Program-made: the position numbers and the translations under genes
The notes under the pieces: model-generated
What the model was told of the DNA's origin: nothing
The model's input: only the letters and a program-made list of their open reading frames with translations
The model's database searches: none
Source of the DNA: Atlanticothrix silvestris CENA357
GTDB taxonomy: Bacteria > Cyanobacteriota > Cyanobacteriia > Cyanobacteriales > Nostocaceae
Assembly (NCBI RefSeq): GCF_016056295.1
Contig: NZ_JAECZB010000001.1
Location: 49,046 to 113,045, forward strand
Direction: 5' to 3'
Length of the DNA stretch: 64,000 nt
Shown here: positions 35,020 to 44,864 of the stretch, piece by piece
Layout of the letters: each line of letters opens with the position of its first letter
Numbering within the stretch: the first letter of the stretch is position 1

Positions 35020-36042
35020 CTATTGACTAAAATGTTGAAATCCCTGACTAAGACTTAAAACTTGGTCAGGGAATTTTTGGTATTTATCGTGTAATAGTAC
35101 TTTTGACCCTGCTGTAATAGTCCCTACAATCGCCGCGCCTTGACCAAGTTGCTGGACTAATGTATTTGCTAGTTCTTTTGGTAAACACAGCACTAATTCA
35201 AAGTCTTCGCCACCGTATAAGGCGTATTTTAGTGCTTGCTCTTCTGTCAACCAGTGGTTAAAAGCTACAGGTAAAGATATTTGCCTGTGTTCTAAAACCG
35301 CACCAACCCTACTGGCGCGGCAGATTTGTAAAACAGCGTCTGCTAAACCATCGCTACTATCCATACCTGCGATCAGAATAGGAGATTGGGAAGATAAAAT
35401 TTCCCACAAAAATGGTAAGACATCCAGTCGCGGTTGTGGACGCTGGTGCGCTTTGGTTAGAGCCGTTTGTTCAATATCGTTGAGGTTTTGCCTTAATTCG
35501 GGATGCAAAAGCAATTGTAAGCCAGCGTGGGCAGCTCCATGAACGCCTGTAACCACGATCGCATCTCCTACAACAGCAGCAGAACGGCGAATAATTCTAT
35601 TGGGGCTAGCTTGACCAAAAGCAGTGATTGCCAGAGTAGTTGTAGGCGATCGCACAATATCACCACCGACAATCGAGGTATGGTATCTTTGCAGGCATTC
35701 TGTCATTCCTTGGTACAAGCGCTCAACCCAACTGACACTAACTTTCCCAGGAAGCCCCAATCCAACAGTAATACCCACAGGAGTAGCACCCATTGCTGCT
35801 AAATCTGATAAATTAGCGGCAGCAGCTCGCCAACCGGCATCTTCAGGGGAAGTGGTGAGATTGCTAAAATGTACGCCATCAACCAGCATATCTGTTGTTA
35901 CTACCAAAGATTGCCCTGGTTCTGTCACCAGAATAGCTGCGTCATCCCCAATAATTTCAGCAGGGCAAAAGCGCTGCACTCTTTCTAAAAGACCTTGTTC
36001 ACCAAGGTCTTGTACTTTTAGGGAAGATAACTCACTGTTCAT
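35020..36042 (-). CDS. thiL: Thiamine-monophosphate kinase
   Basis: ATP-dependent kinase that makes thiamine pyrophosphate, the last thiamine step. From the ATG at 36042 (GGGAG 10 bp upstream) it has 340 residues, the normal length. Motifs: IGDDAAIL, VVTTDMLVDGVHF, AAANLSDLAAMGATPVGI (Mg and ATP sites), GGDIVRSP, GMDSSDGLADAV and YGGEDFELV. It is separated from thiE-thiS by 24 kb, so the pathway genes are dispersed. A further in-frame start upstream adds nothing conserved. Confidence 0.95.
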   Translation of the reverse strand: MNSELSSLKVQDLGEQGLLERVQRFCPAEIIGDDAAILVTEPGQSLVVTTDMLVDGVHFSNLTTSPEDAGWRAAAANLSDLAAMGATPVGITVGLGLPGKVSVSWVERLYQGMTECLQRYHTSIVGGDIVRSPTTTLAITAFGQASPNRIIRRSAAVVGDAIVVTGVHGAAHAGLQLLLHPELRQNLNDIEQTALTKAHQRPQPRLDVLPFLWEILSSQSPILIAGMDSSDGLADAVLQICRASRVGAVLEHRQISLPVAFNHWLTEEQALKYALYGGEDFELVLCLPKELANTLVQQLGQGAAIVGTITAGSKVLLHDKYQKFPDQVLSLSQGFQHFSQ

Positions 36043-36144
36043 AAATTGGTATCTCCCAACTCTAAAATTGTTTTTCTCAGTATGGACTAAGCTCACACCA
36101 CTACTTGAAGTTACGATAAAAGTATCGCCTAGGAGTCAGTTGGG

Positions 36145-36717
36145 ATGGTAACAACACCAGTAACCAGCATCACGTTTGAAGAGTATTTAACCTATGATGA
36201 TGGCACAGGTTTTCATTATGAATTGGTGGATGGCAAATTAGAGCTAATGAATCCACCTATTATTCAACATTTTCTGATTGTCGATTTTTTGGATACTGCC
36301 TTGAAAGCAGAAATTAAACGTTGTAGCTTTTCTTGGCTGTGTTTTCGAGAAAGTGGGGTGAGAACGGGTAGAAATAAATCTCGGTTGAGTGATTTGTGTG
36401 TGGTGACGCTGGAGCAAGCAAAGGAATTGATCAATGTTTCAGCAGTATTTCAGTCATCCCCCTTATTGGTTATAGAGGTAGTCAGTCCAGAATCTGTAAA
36501 ACGAGACTATCGCCATAAAAGATCCGAATATGCAGCATTGGAGGTTCCTGAATATTGGATTGTAGACCCAATGGCTGCAAAAATTTCAATTTTATTACTG
36601 GAAGAAGGACTATACGAAGAAAGCGTGTTTACTGCCAGTCAGCAAATAATATCACGGGCTTTTCCAAAATTAGCGCTCACAGTTGATCAGGTGTTCACTG
36701 CTGGAAACCTGAGCTAG
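36145..36717 (+). CDS. Uma2 family (DUF820) putative endonuclease (copy 1)
   Basis: A 190-residue protein of the Uma2/DUF820 family, greatly expanded in cyanobacteria and folded like PD-(D/E)XK nucleases. FEEYLTYDDGTGFHYELVDG and KLELMNPP open it. The core has SDLCVVTLEQ, then PLLVIEVVSPESVKRDYRHK (Glu-x-Val and a following Lys), then EYAALEVPEYWIVDP. The expected acidic and Lys residues are present. Biological targets of the family are unknown. It is divergent from thiL with about 100 bp between. Confidence 0.88.
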   Translation: MVTTPVTSITFEEYLTYDDGTGFHYELVDGKLELMNPPIIQHFLIVDFLDTALKAEIKRCSFSWLCFRESGVRTGRNKSRLSDLCVVTLEQAKELINVSAVFQSSPLLVIEVVSPESVKRDYRHKRSEYAALEVPEYWIVDPMAAKISILLLEEGLYEESVFTASQQIISRAFPKLALTVDQVFTAGNLS

Positions 36718-36720
36718 CAA

Positions 36721-36757
36721 GATTTTAGATTTTAGATTGATTCTAAAATCTAAAATC
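36721..36757. terminator. Long perfect hairpin between convergent genes
   Basis: GATTTTAGATTTTAGA and its exact complement TCTAAAATCTAAAATC form a 16-bp stem with a 5-nt loop. It is also two TTTTAGA heptads per arm. It sits right after the Uma2 stop and before the cyclophilin stop, so it probably ends both transcripts. Confidence 0.65.
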
Positions 36758-36766
36758 CAAAATTGA

Positions 36767-37873
36767 TTATGCTGCTTGGGGTTCCACTAAATTTTCTATT
36801 CCTTGAACGACAGTTGCCGATTCAATTTTGTCACCTTCTTTGAGTTGATCCAAAACTTCTTTGCCCTCGGTGAGATAGCCAAAAACGGCGTAGCGACCAT
36901 CTAAGAGGTTGCGTCCCGCAGGGGTAAGTTCCGGTTCAAATAGGAAGAAGAAAAATTGTGAAGAACCGCCATTAACTTCAGTTTCAGGGCGAGCCATTGC
37001 CAATGCACCAAAAGAAGAAAAAGGCAATACAGGCATATCAAGATAACGGCCAGCTTGTTCGAGAGTAATGCCATAAGTTGGTTCTTGATCACCTTCAACT
37101 AAAACTTCTAAGGGAACGGCACGGTATTTATTAGTTTTGGGATCAATAAAACCTACTTCCTTTCCTGGTGGGTCTCCGGTTTGCAGCACGTAAGATTCTT
37201 CAGAACGGGTAAATTTTAAGCCGTTATAAAAACCTCGTTGCACTAAATCTACAAAGTTACCTGCTGTAACAGGAGCGCTGTAACCATCGACCACTAAAGT
37301 TAAATTGCCTTTAGTGGTTTTCATTTCGATAGTGGCACGACCTTTTAGCTGGGGTAGGTTACTGTACTGGGCAGGTACTTCAAAGGGAAATCCTGTCACC
37401 ATTGATTCTTCTAATTGGGTAACGATATTTAGCAGTTTGTTTCTGCCTTCAAGAATTTGTTCCTTGTCTTTGACTTTTACCGATTCTTTTAGTGCATCTA
37501 CACCAGATTTCAACTCAGCAATCCAAGCTTCTGCTTGGGGCTGGCGCTCTTCGGGAACGCTTGCTAGGATTTGGGAAGGTTGATCGAGAACACGGGACGC
37601 TTTGCTGAGGTCTTTGGAAATAGCGCCCCATCGCCGATTAGCCCGCAGTTGAGTAGAAATGTCTTCTAAACTGGCTTGTAGTTGCCGTACTGGTTTATTC
37701 TCTATCGGGAGTGCATACCGCAACAAAGCCTTGCCGTCGGTAATTGCATTCCCTGCTGGCAGGGCGGCATCACTGGAGAAAGTCCAGCCAGCGGTATTTA
37801 TGCCTAAAAATATTGTTACCAACAATATTATCGTTAGGCTGTTCTTCAGCCAGGATTTAAATAAGTTGAACAT
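36767..37873 (-). CDS. Cyclophilin-type peptidyl-prolyl isomerase, exported (thylakoid-lumen-like)
   Basis: About 368 residues from the ATG at 37873, which opens MFNLFKSWLKNSLTIILLVT, a signal peptide; in-frame ATGs at 37894 and 37927 are possible. A helical N-terminal domain (about 40-165, KPVRQLQASLEDIS, LRANRRWGAISKDL) precedes the cyclophilin domain (MKTTKGNLTLVVDGYSAPVT, then GGSSQFFFFLFEPELTPAGR). This layout matches plant and cyanobacterial lumenal TLP40/cyclophilin-38-like proteins, linked to photosystem II assembly. The isomerase active site is divergent, as in that group, so catalysis may be weak or absent. Confidence 0.88.
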   Translation of the reverse strand: MFNLFKSWLKNSLTIILLVTIFLGINTAGWTFSSDAALPAGNAITDGKALLRYALPIENKPVRQLQASLEDISTQLRANRRWGAISKDLSKASRVLDQPSQILASVPEERQPQAEAWIAELKSGVDALKESVKVKDKEQILEGRNKLLNIVTQLEESMVTGFPFEVPAQYSNLPQLKGRATIEMKTTKGNLTLVVDGYSAPVTAGNFVDLVQRGFYNGLKFTRSEESYVLQTGDPPGKEVGFIDPKTNKYRAVPLEVLVEGDQEPTYGITLEQAGRYLDMPVLPFSSFGALAMARPETEVNGGSSQFFFFLFEPELTPAGRNLLDGRYAVFGYLTEGKEVLDQLKEGDKIESATVVQGIENLVEPQAA

Positions 37874-37957
37874 GGGATGGCTTAAATTCAGCATCAAATT
37901 GTTGACTAGGCGTAACCCATCAATCATCTTCCCACAGTAGTAGTGCTGAGTCTAACG

Positions 37958-37985
37958 ACAAATGACAGATGACAAATGACCAATG
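37958..37985. repeat. Heptad tandem repeat (ACAAATG type)
   Basis: Four units, ACAAATG, ACAGATG, ACAAATG, ACCAATG, in the promoter gap between the cyclophilin and efp genes. Confidence 0.65.
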
Positions 37986-38040
37986 ACCACCCCAGAAGGG
38001 TACAATAAATGCCGATTGTCTTCCAAAATTTTAAAGCTTC

Positions 38041-38598
38041 ATGATTTCTAGTAACGACTTTCGACCCGGTGTCTCAATTGTTTTAGATGGGACTGTATGG
38101 CGAGTGATAGATTTCCTCCACGTTAAGCCAGGCAAAGGTTCCGCATTTGTGAGAACAACACTAAAAAATGTCCAGAGTGGGAAAGTACTCGAAAAAACTT
38201 TCCGAGCTGGGGAAACAGTGCCGCAAGCCACTTTAGAAAAAATTACGATGCAGCATACCTATAAAGAGGGCGATGAGTTGGTCTTTATGGATATGGAAAC
38301 CTACGAAGAAGGCAGATTGACTGTAGCCCAAATTGGCGATCGCGTTAAATATCTTAAAGAAGGTATGGAAGTCAACGTCATTCGTTGGGGCGAACAAGTG
38401 CTAGAGGTGGAACTGCCCAACTCTGTGGTTTTGGAAATTGTTCAAACCGATCCAGGTATTAAAGGTGACACAGCTACTGGTGGTACTAAACCAGCTGTGC
38501 TGGAAACTGGAGCAACTATCATGGTTCCGTTGTTTGTTGCTCAAGGTGAAAGAATTAAAATTGATACCCGTGAAGACAAATATTTAGGCAGAGAATAA
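38041..38598 (+). CDS. efp: Translation elongation factor P
   Basis: A 185-residue, three-domain OB-like protein that relieves ribosome stalling at polyproline. [20 protein letters not shown] opens the KOW-like domain. The loop that carries the modified residue in other bacteria is [20 protein letters not shown] (about 29-48), with Lys34 at the tip. The end has the tIDTRE-KYLGR signature ([13 protein letters not shown]). It precedes accB by 110 bp; the efp-accB pair is common in cyanobacteria. No EpmA/EpmB-type modifier gene is visible in the window. Confidence 0.96.
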   Translation: MISSNDFRPGVSIVLDGTVWRVIDFLHVKPGKGSAFVRTTLKNVQSGKVLEKTFRAGETVPQATLEKITMQHTYKEGDELVFMDMETYEEGRLTVAQIGDRVKYLKEGMEVNVIRWGEQVLEVELPNSVVLEIVQTDPGIKGDTATGGTKPAVLETGATIMVPLFVAQGERIKIDTREDKYLGRE

Positions 38599-38631
38599 GT
38601 TTCATCACATCCTAAAACAAATTCTCATTTC

Positions 38632-38649
38632 AATCCCTGAATAGGGATT
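38632..38649. repeat. Small palindrome resembling part of a CRISPR repeat
   Basis: AATCCCT-GAAT-AGGGATT, a perfect 7-bp stem, preceded by TTTC and followed by AAATTCTTGCGAC. The stem and flanks look like cyanobacterial CRISPR repeats (TTTCAATCCCTxATAGGGATT), but there is only one copy and no spacers or cas genes. It could equally be a hairpin terminator after efp. Confidence 0.4.
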
Positions 38650-38707
38650 AAATTCTTGCGACAATTAATGATGATTAATTTACAGACAGGTCGAGGTAGT
38701 AAAAACT

Positions 38708-39265
38708 GTGCCATTGGACTTTAATGAAATTCGCCAACTGCTGGTAACTATTGCTCAAACAGATATTGCCGAAGTCACACTTAAAAGTGAAGAATTGGAA
38801 TTAACGGTGCGTAAAGCTGTTAACGTTAGTAGCCACGTTGTGTCAGTTGGTCAAACAGCGTCAAGTAGTTTGGTTAGTTCGGGAACAACATCAATTTCAC
38901 CGATAGCCACACAAATAGCCCCACCTCCAATATCAGAAGTAGGGACAAATCGCATTTCGGACAATGCCGTAACTGGGTCTAGTGTGCAGTTGTCAGCCAA
39001 TCCTCCTTCAACAATTGATAAAAAATGGGTGGAAGTACCTTCGCCGATGGTGGGAACGTTTTATCGCGCTCCTGCACCCGGTGAGGCATCATTTGTAGAA
39101 GTGGGCGATCGCGTCCGTAAAGGTCAAACAGTCTGCATCATTGAAGCTATGAAGCTGATGAATGAAATTGAAGTTGAAGTATCTGGACAAGTAATGGAAA
39201 TTCTTGTCCAAAATGGTGAACCAGTGGAATATGGTCATCCTTTGATGCGAATTAACCCTGATTAA
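38708..39265 (+). CDS. accB: Biotin carboxyl carrier protein of acetyl-CoA carboxylase
   Basis: A 185-residue carrier that moves carboxyl groups for malonyl-CoA synthesis, the first step of fatty-acid synthesis. The biotinylated Lys lies in [20 protein letters not shown] Ser/Thr/Pro-rich linker (about 55-110) precedes the biotinyl domain ([18 protein letters not shown]). It starts with GTG at 38708 ([12 protein letters not shown]), which matches the family N terminus. It probably shares a transcript with efp. Confidence 0.94.
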   Translation: MPLDFNEIRQLLVTIAQTDIAEVTLKSEELELTVRKAVNVSSHVVSVGQTASSSLVSSGTTSISPIATQIAPPPISEVGTNRISDNAVTGSSVQLSANPPSTIDKKWVEVPSPMVGTFYRAPAPGEASFVEVGDRVRKGQTVCIIEAMKLMNEIEVEVSGQVMEILVQNGEPVEYGHPLMRINPD

Positions 39266-39346
39266 GTATTAATGTATATATCAAATGATTCATTAATACC
39301 AAAATGAGTCGTTGCTAAAAACTGTCAGATCTGCGGGTCAATCCTG

Positions 39347-39694
39347 ATGAAACAAGCGTTGCCTGTACCACCGGAAGTGGTGCAACAAGTGGCCGAATAC
39401 TTCAGCCTTTTAAGTGAGCCGATGCGCCTACGGTTGTTACACTTACTACGGGACGAAGAAAAATGCGTGCAAGAATTGGTAGAGGCAACACAGACTTCAC
39501 AAGCAAATGTGTCTAAACATCTGAAAGTAATGTGGCAAGCAGGAATCCTTAGCCGCCGCAGTGAAGGAACTTGTGCTTACTACCGGGTGGAAGATCAAAT
39601 GATTTTTGAATTGTGCAATCGTGTTTGCGATCGCCTAGCCACTAGATTAGAACAGCAAGCCCGTAGCTTTCGTGTGTTAAACAGCAAGCTTTAA
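39347..39694 (+). CDS. ArsR/SmtB family winged-helix repressor
   Basis: A 115-residue winged-helix protein. The core is LSEPMRLRLLHLLRDEEKCV, VQELVEATQTSQANVSKHLK (recognition helix) and MWQAGILSRRSEGTCAYYRV. The ELCVCDL metal box of arsenic/zinc sensors is absent; Cys residues occur elsewhere (EEKCV, EGTCAYY, ELCNRVCDR), so metal sensing is unproven. ArsR-family members without the metal box sense other signals such as sulfide or redox state. It lies 80 bp after accB and is followed by heptad repeats; no metal transporter is beside it. Confidence 0.88.
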   Translation: MKQALPVPPEVVQQVAEYFSLLSEPMRLRLLHLLRDEEKCVQELVEATQTSQANVSKHLKVMWQAGILSRRSEGTCAYYRVEDQMIFELCNRVCDRLATRLEQQARSFRVLNSKL

Positions 39695-39815
39695 GTCAGT
39701 TGTTAGTTGTCAGTTGTCAGTTGTCAGTTGCTACTGAGTATAAGTACTTTAAAATAGTACTAGTTTTGGCGTTGTCAGTTGTCATTTGCTACTGACCACT
39801 GACTACTGACCACTG
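39695..39815. repeat. Two heptad repeat arrays (GTCAGTT and ACTACTG/ACCACTG)
   Basis: Array 1 (39695-39729) has five units of GTCAGTT, one with a C-to-T change. After 44 bp, array 2 (39774-39815) reads GTCAGTT, GTCATTT, GCTACTG, ACCACTG, ACTACTG, ACCACTG. Both have exact period 7 and fill the gap between two convergent genes. Confidence 0.7.
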
Positions 39816-39824
39816 ACTCTTACA

Positions 39825-40448
39825 CTAAAGGGGATAGTTTTGTTTAAATTTCTCACGAGTCAATGGTTGCTGTAATTCTACGCCTTCGCCGCCTAAAACA
39901 TCCAACTGTTTACCGTTCACATCAATGTACACCTTGGCGTTAGGATCTAAAGTTGTAGCAGTGTAAACTATTTGTCCTACGCGAGCAACCATTGAAGTGC
40001 TCCCACCACCCTTAGTAAAATCTTCAGATAAGTTGACGTGAACTTCATCATTGTTCATCTTTAGCCCCAGCAACTTAGTCCCCCTGGGGATGGTTGTAGA
40101 ATCTGTTGCTTCTGTTGGGCCTTCTAACAAACTTTGAAAAGCTTTCTCTAAAACTTGGTTAGGCTGTGTAGCTGCTATTTGAACTGGCTGAGGAACCAAA
40201 TCTACACTTTTTTCTTTTGGTCTGAGCCAGTAAATATTTGCAGTTTTTTCGTTACCTTGCTGCGTGGTTGATGGCTGTGACTGACCTGGCTTAGTTACTG
40301 TTTGAGAGGATTTTGACGGTGTAGTAGGGTTGGGGTTGGGAGAATTCCACGTTAACCAAGCTACGCCGCCACTTACGGCTACAACCGCTGCTGAAACGGC
40401 TGCAATTACACCTGAAGAAATACGGTTAGATCCTTGTTGGTCTGTCAT
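39825..40448 (-). CDS. Membrane-anchored GerMN-domain protein
   Basis: A 207-residue protein with an N-terminal membrane helix (ISSGVIAAVSAAVVAVSGGV, about 10-30). A Thr/Pro/Ser/Gln-rich spacer follows (about 34-70), then an exported GerMN domain: IYWLRPKEKSVDLVP, then KLLGLKMNNDEVHVNLSEDF, GQIVYTATTLDPNAKVYIDV. This domain occurs in spore-germination proteins and in many cyanobacterial proteins of unknown role, often envelope-linked. The gene converges with the ArsR gene and is followed at its start by a gene-free stretch. Confidence 0.85.
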   Translation of the reverse strand: MTDQQGSNRISSGVIAAVSAAVVAVSGGVAWLTWNSPNPNPTTPSKSSQTVTKPGQSQPSTTQQGNEKTANIYWLRPKEKSVDLVPQPVQIAATQPNQVLEKAFQSLLEGPTEATDSTTIPRGTKLLGLKMNNDEVHVNLSEDFTKGGGSTSMVARVGQIVYTATTLDPNAKVYIDVNGKQLDVLGGEGVELQQPLTREKFKQNYPL

Positions 40449-40799
40449 CTTTAAAACCTTCCTGACTGAGGACTGAGATAATTTTTTTTGTGAAGAGCAG
40501 CCTGGTTAAGGACGATGCTTGCAAGTGGAGAGTTTCCCAAAACCTAAATGATGGCTCAATACTTCAAAAATGTTGCGATTATTCAAACACCGCTATATTC
40601 CAAGGGAGTTCATGTTTATATTTTAGAATTTTCAATTGTAATCCGTCACCTGCCAAATTATGTAAATCTATAAATCTCAATCTTCTCTTGAAATTTTTGA
40701 CATGATCAAGCAGAGGAACGCAGAGTATTTAATCCTCTGCGAACCTATAGAAGTTCCAGCACTAGGAAATTTTTCTATGTATAAATGTATTTAGGGCGT
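40449..40799. other. Gene-free spacer
   Basis: About 350 bp between the GerMN gene and the end of proS, both on the minus strand. No gene with conserved features; a plus-strand frame here is AT-rich and not protein-like. Confidence 0.5.
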
Positions 40800-42614
40800 T
40801 TAATTTTTAGCTTCTATTGCGGCTGTAATCCATTGTTGGAGTGTAGTTATAACTTCATCAATGGCAATTTCTTGGGATTTACGAGTTGCTCTTTCTACAA
40901 CTTCAACTTTGCCATTAGCGATCGCTCGCCCTGTGACTATTCTGTAAGGAATACCAATTAAATCAGCATCCTTGAATTTTACTCCGGCCCGTTCATCGCG
41001 GTCATCTAATAAAGTTTCAACGCCAGCTTGATTAAGTTCGGTGTAGAGTTGTTGAGCAACTTGAACTTGTTGAGCGTCATTAATATTAGGAATTGTGACA
41101 ATCGCGTGATAGGGTGCGATCGCTACTGGCCAAATAATTCCATCTTTATCGTAAGATTGCTCTACAGCCGATTGCGCTAAACGTGACACACCTACCCCAA
41201 AACAACCCATAAATAGAGGCTTTTCTTCACCTTGTTCATTGGTATAAGTTGCTCCCATTGCTTGGGAATATTTAGTACCTAATTGGAAGATATGACCAAC
41301 TTCAATCCCACGGGCACTGAAGAGAGTTTGTTCAGGGTTATGAACGGCGCGATCGCCTGGTCTTGCCTTCCGTATATCCACTATTCGTGCTGGTAGTTGA
41401 AATTGCTTACCCCAATTTGCACCAACTACGTGATAGCCAGTCTCATTCGCTCCTGTGACGAAGTTTTTTAAATCAACAGTTGTTTGATCTACCAAACGGA
41501 CAAACTGAGAATGAATCTGTTTATTGCCCTTAATATATTCATCGGCAATATCAGGAGCAATATATCCTAAAGGCAGAGATTTAGCTGTCCATGTTTGTTG
41601 CGTTTCTACATTCGGTACATCTAAAGCAATAATAGTTTTAGCACCATAATCAGCAGCTATTTTGGTCAATTCATTCTGCAATTTGACCTCATTCACCTCC
41701 TGATCACCACGAATGCTAACCAAAACCAAAACTGTTATCCCATTGTCGTAAACTGTTTGATAAAGAACATTTTTCACTACTTGGGTAGGAGAACATTTGA
41801 GGAGTTGGCAGAGCTTATCAATCGTATCTGTTCCAGGTGTATCGTGTTTCTGATAGGTTGTAAACCGTGAAGGTTCTGCGTCAATTGGTAAAGAAACTGC
41901 TTTTTCTACGTTAGCGGCATATTTGCCATCTTCGGTGTAAAGAACTTCGTCTTCACCAGCTTCTGCTAACACCATAAATTCTGTCGAACCAGAACCACCA
42001 ATTGCTCCAGAATCAGCTTCTACGGCTCGAAAAGCTAAACCAGAACGCCGCAGCATATTTGTATATGCTTGATACATATCCTGGTAAGTTTCCTTGAGGC
42101 TAGTTTCATCGACATGGAATGAATAGCCGTCTTTCATAATAAATTCCCGCCCGCGCATTAAACCAAAACGGGGACGAATTTCATCTCGGAATTTAGTTTG
42201 AATTTGGTAGAGATGCAGTGGTAATTGCCGATAAGAGCGAATCATATCACGGGCAATTGTCGTGATTACTTCCTCATGAGTTGGCCCTAATCCTAATTGT
42301 TGCTCCCGGCGGTCAATGAGGGAGAACATAATGCCCTCGGCTTTGGTGTAAGTATCCCAGCGTCCCGATTCCTTCCATAAATCCGCTGGCTGTAACTGGG
42401 GAAGGAGACATTCTTGTGCCCCTGTGGCGTTCATCTCTTCTCGGACAATTTGGGAAACTTTTTGGAGTACCCGCCACATCAGTGGTAAATAAGCATAAAT
42501 ACCGCTACCGATGCGACGAATATAACCTGCACGGAGTAATAATTTATGACTGGGAATCTCAGCATCAGCTGGATCATCCCGGAGCGTAACGAATAACATT
42601 TGTGACAGTCGCAT
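40800..42614 (-). CDS. proS: Prolyl-tRNA synthetase (bacterial type with editing domain)
   Basis: Class II synthetase of 604 residues charging tRNA-Pro. The start [20 protein letters not shown] is typical. Motif 1 region [17 protein letters not shown], motif 2 [17 protein letters not shown] and motif 3 [17 protein letters not shown] are all present. The editing (INS) domain that clears Ala-tRNA-Pro spans about 230-390 ([20 protein letters not shown], then [16 protein letters not shown]). A C-terminal anticodon domain ends VITTLQQWI. It stands alone, divergent from the acyltransferase gene. Confidence 0.96.
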   Translation of the reverse strand: MRLSQMLFVTLRDDPADAEIPSHKLLLRAGYIRRIGSGIYAYLPLMWRVLQKVSQIVREEMNATGAQECLLPQLQPADLWKESGRWDTYTKAEGIMFSLIDRREQQLGLGPTHEEVITTIARDMIRSYRQLPLHLYQIQTKFRDEIRPRFGLMRGREFIMKDGYSFHVDETSLKETYQDMYQAYTNMLRRSGLAFRAVEADSGAIGGSGSTEFMVLAEAGEDEVLYTEDGKYAANVEKAVSLPIDAEPSRFTTYQKHDTPGTDTIDKLCQLLKCSPTQVVKNVLYQTVYDNGITVLVLVSIRGDQEVNEVKLQNELTKIAADYGAKTIIALDVPNVETQQTWTAKSLPLGYIAPDIADEYIKGNKQIHSQFVRLVDQTTVDLKNFVTGANETGYHVVGANWGKQFQLPARIVDIRKARPGDRAVHNPEQTLFSARGIEVGHIFQLGTKYSQAMGATYTNEQGEEKPLFMGCFGVGVSRLAQSAVEQSYDKDGIIWPVAIAPYHAIVTIPNINDAQQVQVAQQLYTELNQAGVETLLDDRDERAGVKFKDADLIGIPYRIVTGRAIANGKVEVVERATRKSQEIAIDEVITTLQQWITAAIEAKN

Positions 42615-42697
42615 CGTTTATTCCCTTTCCAGAATTGCTAATCTCTCAAATTCGGTTAATCTAAAATCTCTAATTGCAACTTGAGGAGAAAACTACC

Positions 42698-44092
42698 TTG
42701 TCAGATGTAATTTATCAAGCGCAGCCACCTTTAGAATTTATACCTCCGAAGTTCAATCCCCTATTTCTACAGGCTGTGCATTTGTTGCTACCAAGTTGGA
42801 TTAGTTGGCAAACAGCTATTACCCAAATTGAAGCAGACAACCTAGAGGTTTTAGTGGATCTTTATCGCCAGTTTCAAGAGGGTAAAATCCGCTTTTTGCT
42901 GGCATTTCGCCATCCCAAAACAGACGATCCATTTTGTTTGGCTTATTTGTTTTCTCAACTCGTGCCAAGGGTAGCACGAGAGCAGGGTACAGCACTACAA
43001 TCTCCAATTCACGCTCATTTTATCTACGATCGCGGCATTCCTCTATGGGCTGGTTCTTATGTTGGGTGGGTAGCTTCGCGTTTGGGTGGAACTCCCATCC
43101 AGCGGGGTAAGGCTGACTGGACAGGGTTACGTTCGGCGCGTGACTTGTTTGCCAATGGCAGATTTCCGATGGCTGCCGCGCCAGAAGGAGCTACTAATGG
43201 TCTTTCGGAGAAAGTTAGCCCTCTAGAACCTGGTATCGCCCAATTAGGCTTTTGGTGTGCTGAAGATTTGCACAAAGACAACCGTTCCGAGCAGGTTCTA
43301 ATTGTACCAGTTGGGATTAAATATAGTTATGTTGACACTCCTTGGAGGGCGATCGCTGGGCTTTTAAGTGAGTTAGAAGCAGCTAGTGGCTTGCCGATAA
43401 ATTCAGCGAACCAAGGTAATGTTCCTTGTTTAGAGTCACTTTATCCCCGATTGTTGACTTTAGCGGAACATTTGCTTGACTTAATGGAGAAATTTTATAA
43501 GCGGTTTTATCATCAAAATTTGCCAGATGTCAAAACAGAAATTAGTGATAGAAATGAAGTCCTAGCAGTACGTTTGCAAGCTTTGTTGAATGCAGCGTTG
43601 CAAATATCAGAACAACATTTTGACTTGCAGTCTAAAGGAAAATTAAGCGATCGCTGTCGGCGAGTAGAGCAAGCTGCCTGGAATAATATATTTAGAGAAG
43701 ATTTTAAAGATGTTAAAGCTCTATCGCCTGTAGAAAAAGCTTTAGGCGATCGGGTTGCTGAAGAAGCAAATGCCCGAATGTGGCACATGCGTTTAGTAGA
43801 AAGTTTCGTAGCAGTTTCCGGTAACTATATCCGCGAAAAACCGACAGTAGAAAGATTTGCGGAGACAACTTTGATTTTATGGCAGATGATTGCTCGCATT
43901 AAAGGCGATAAAACATCTCAACGCCCGCAATTAGGTAAACAACAGGTAAAAATTACGATTGGTCAGCCAATCTCTGTCTCAGAGCGTTACTCAACGTATA
44001 AAGAAAATCGTTTAGGTGCGAGACAAGCTGTTGCTGATTTGACGAATGATTTACAACAGGCGATGGAGAGTTTGATGAACCCAGAGAAATGA
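42698..44092 (+). CDS. PlsC-like 1-acyl-glycerol-3-phosphate acyltransferase family protein
   Basis: About 464 residues. I chose the TTG at 42698 because GAGGAG (42683-42688) sits 9 bp ahead; an upstream TTG at 42674 lies before that site. The acyltransferase HX4D motif is FRHPKTDDPF. Later motifs are RGKADWTGLRSARD and FPMAAAPEGATNGLSEKVSP, matching the Gly-acceptor and EGT-like blocks. The C-terminal 200 residues are helical and outside the core fold. It probably transfers acyl groups to glycerol phosphate or a related lipid at the membrane, but no transmembrane helix is clear. Confidence 0.82.
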   Translation: MSDVIYQAQPPLEFIPPKFNPLFLQAVHLLLPSWISWQTAITQIEADNLEVLVDLYRQFQEGKIRFLLAFRHPKTDDPFCLAYLFSQLVPRVAREQGTALQSPIHAHFIYDRGIPLWAGSYVGWVASRLGGTPIQRGKADWTGLRSARDLFANGRFPMAAAPEGATNGLSEKVSPLEPGIAQLGFWCAEDLHKDNRSEQVLIVPVGIKYSYVDTPWRAIAGLLSELEAASGLPINSANQGNVPCLESLYPRLLTLAEHLLDLMEKFYKRFYHQNLPDVKTEISDRNEVLAVRLQALLNAALQISEQHFDLQSKGKLSDRCRRVEQAAWNNIFREDFKDVKALSPVEKALGDRVAEEANARMWHMRLVESFVAVSGNYIREKPTVERFAETTLILWQMIARIKGDKTSQRPQLGKQQVKITIGQPISVSERYSTYKENRLGARQAVADLTNDLQQAMESLMNPEK

Positions 44093-44380
44093 GTTTATTA
44101 GATGTTATGGCAGGGAACAGGGAGGAAAAGATTTCATTGTCTAGGTTTCAGCATCAGTCTTTGTCCTAACCGTTTTGGCAACTGATTACAATTTTTCCCT
44201 AGTGCTTGTCGTCGCTACTATTTATTAGTTTGATTGTCATTTTCTTCAAATTTTCCTTTGGTCAATTTTTTTGAGTTACTCCCTCTAGTTTTCAGTAGCT
44301 CTACTTTTTTATGCACTATTTTTTATACCAATTCGTTTTTTATCAAACTCTGGCTTGACTTTTAACTTTCCTTTTTAGTT

Positions 44381-44644
44381 TTATTTAGTGATGAACTCAA
44401 ATGTTGAGATAATATTTTGAAACGCTGGTTGATATGCCTCATCGTTTTTAACAATACCAATCTTAGAAAAACTGATAACGATCGCCTGTAAATTATTAGG
44501 ACTGGAAATCACTATATTTTCATTTTCATATAACCCAGTCGAGTTAAAAGCGATCGCCTTCTGACCACTGCAAACTCTCAGCCTTTTATGCTGTTGAATA
44601 CACATCATGATATTTCCCATTTCATGCAATGTATTTAAATACAA
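44381..44644 (-). CDS. Small hypothetical protein or gene remnant
   Basis: Up to 87 residues. The C-terminal half ([20 protein letters not shown], then [17 protein letters not shown]) resembles the tail of exported PsbP/DcrB-like proteins, where an F-x-x-I-x-x-T-F helix ends the fold. The N-terminal part has two Met and several Cys and looks unlike a signal peptide. It may be the surviving end of a longer gene beside the repeat-rich zone. No ribosome-binding site decides the start. Function unknown. Confidence 0.35.
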
Positions 44645-44694
44645 CAGTATTAACTTGATTTACAAATTACGTTAGTGAGTCCCTGAGTAATTAT

Positions 44695-44806
44695 CAGGAC
44701 TTACGCAAAATATCTCTAAAACTCTCATTCTTCAGTGCCCTCTGCGGTAGCCTGCGGCAAGCCACTAGCGTGTCTACGTTATTCCGTAAATAGTGCGTAA
44801 GTCCTA
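44695..44806. mobile_element. MITE-like element A (AGGACTTACGCA ends)
   Basis: The 12-bp end AGGACTTACGCA (44696-44707) is inverted exactly as TGCGTAAGTCCT (44794-44805). There is no coding capacity. The interior shares TTCAGTGCC and CTCTGCGGT patterns with element C on the opposite strand. No clear target duplication. Confidence 0.65.
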
Positions 44807-44864
44807 ACTATATAAAGTTTTGAGTGTGTTGAAGCGTCTAGGTCAATTAGCGAGAAATTTTAGT

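Noticed and set aside
38628..38665. A CRISPR array between efp and accB
   Set aside because: Only one repeat-like unit, no spacers and no cas genes; kept as a palindrome only.
40490..40705. Plus-strand frame of 71 codons before proS
   Set aside because: No RBS, no motif, and it lies in the promoter region of the GerMN gene.
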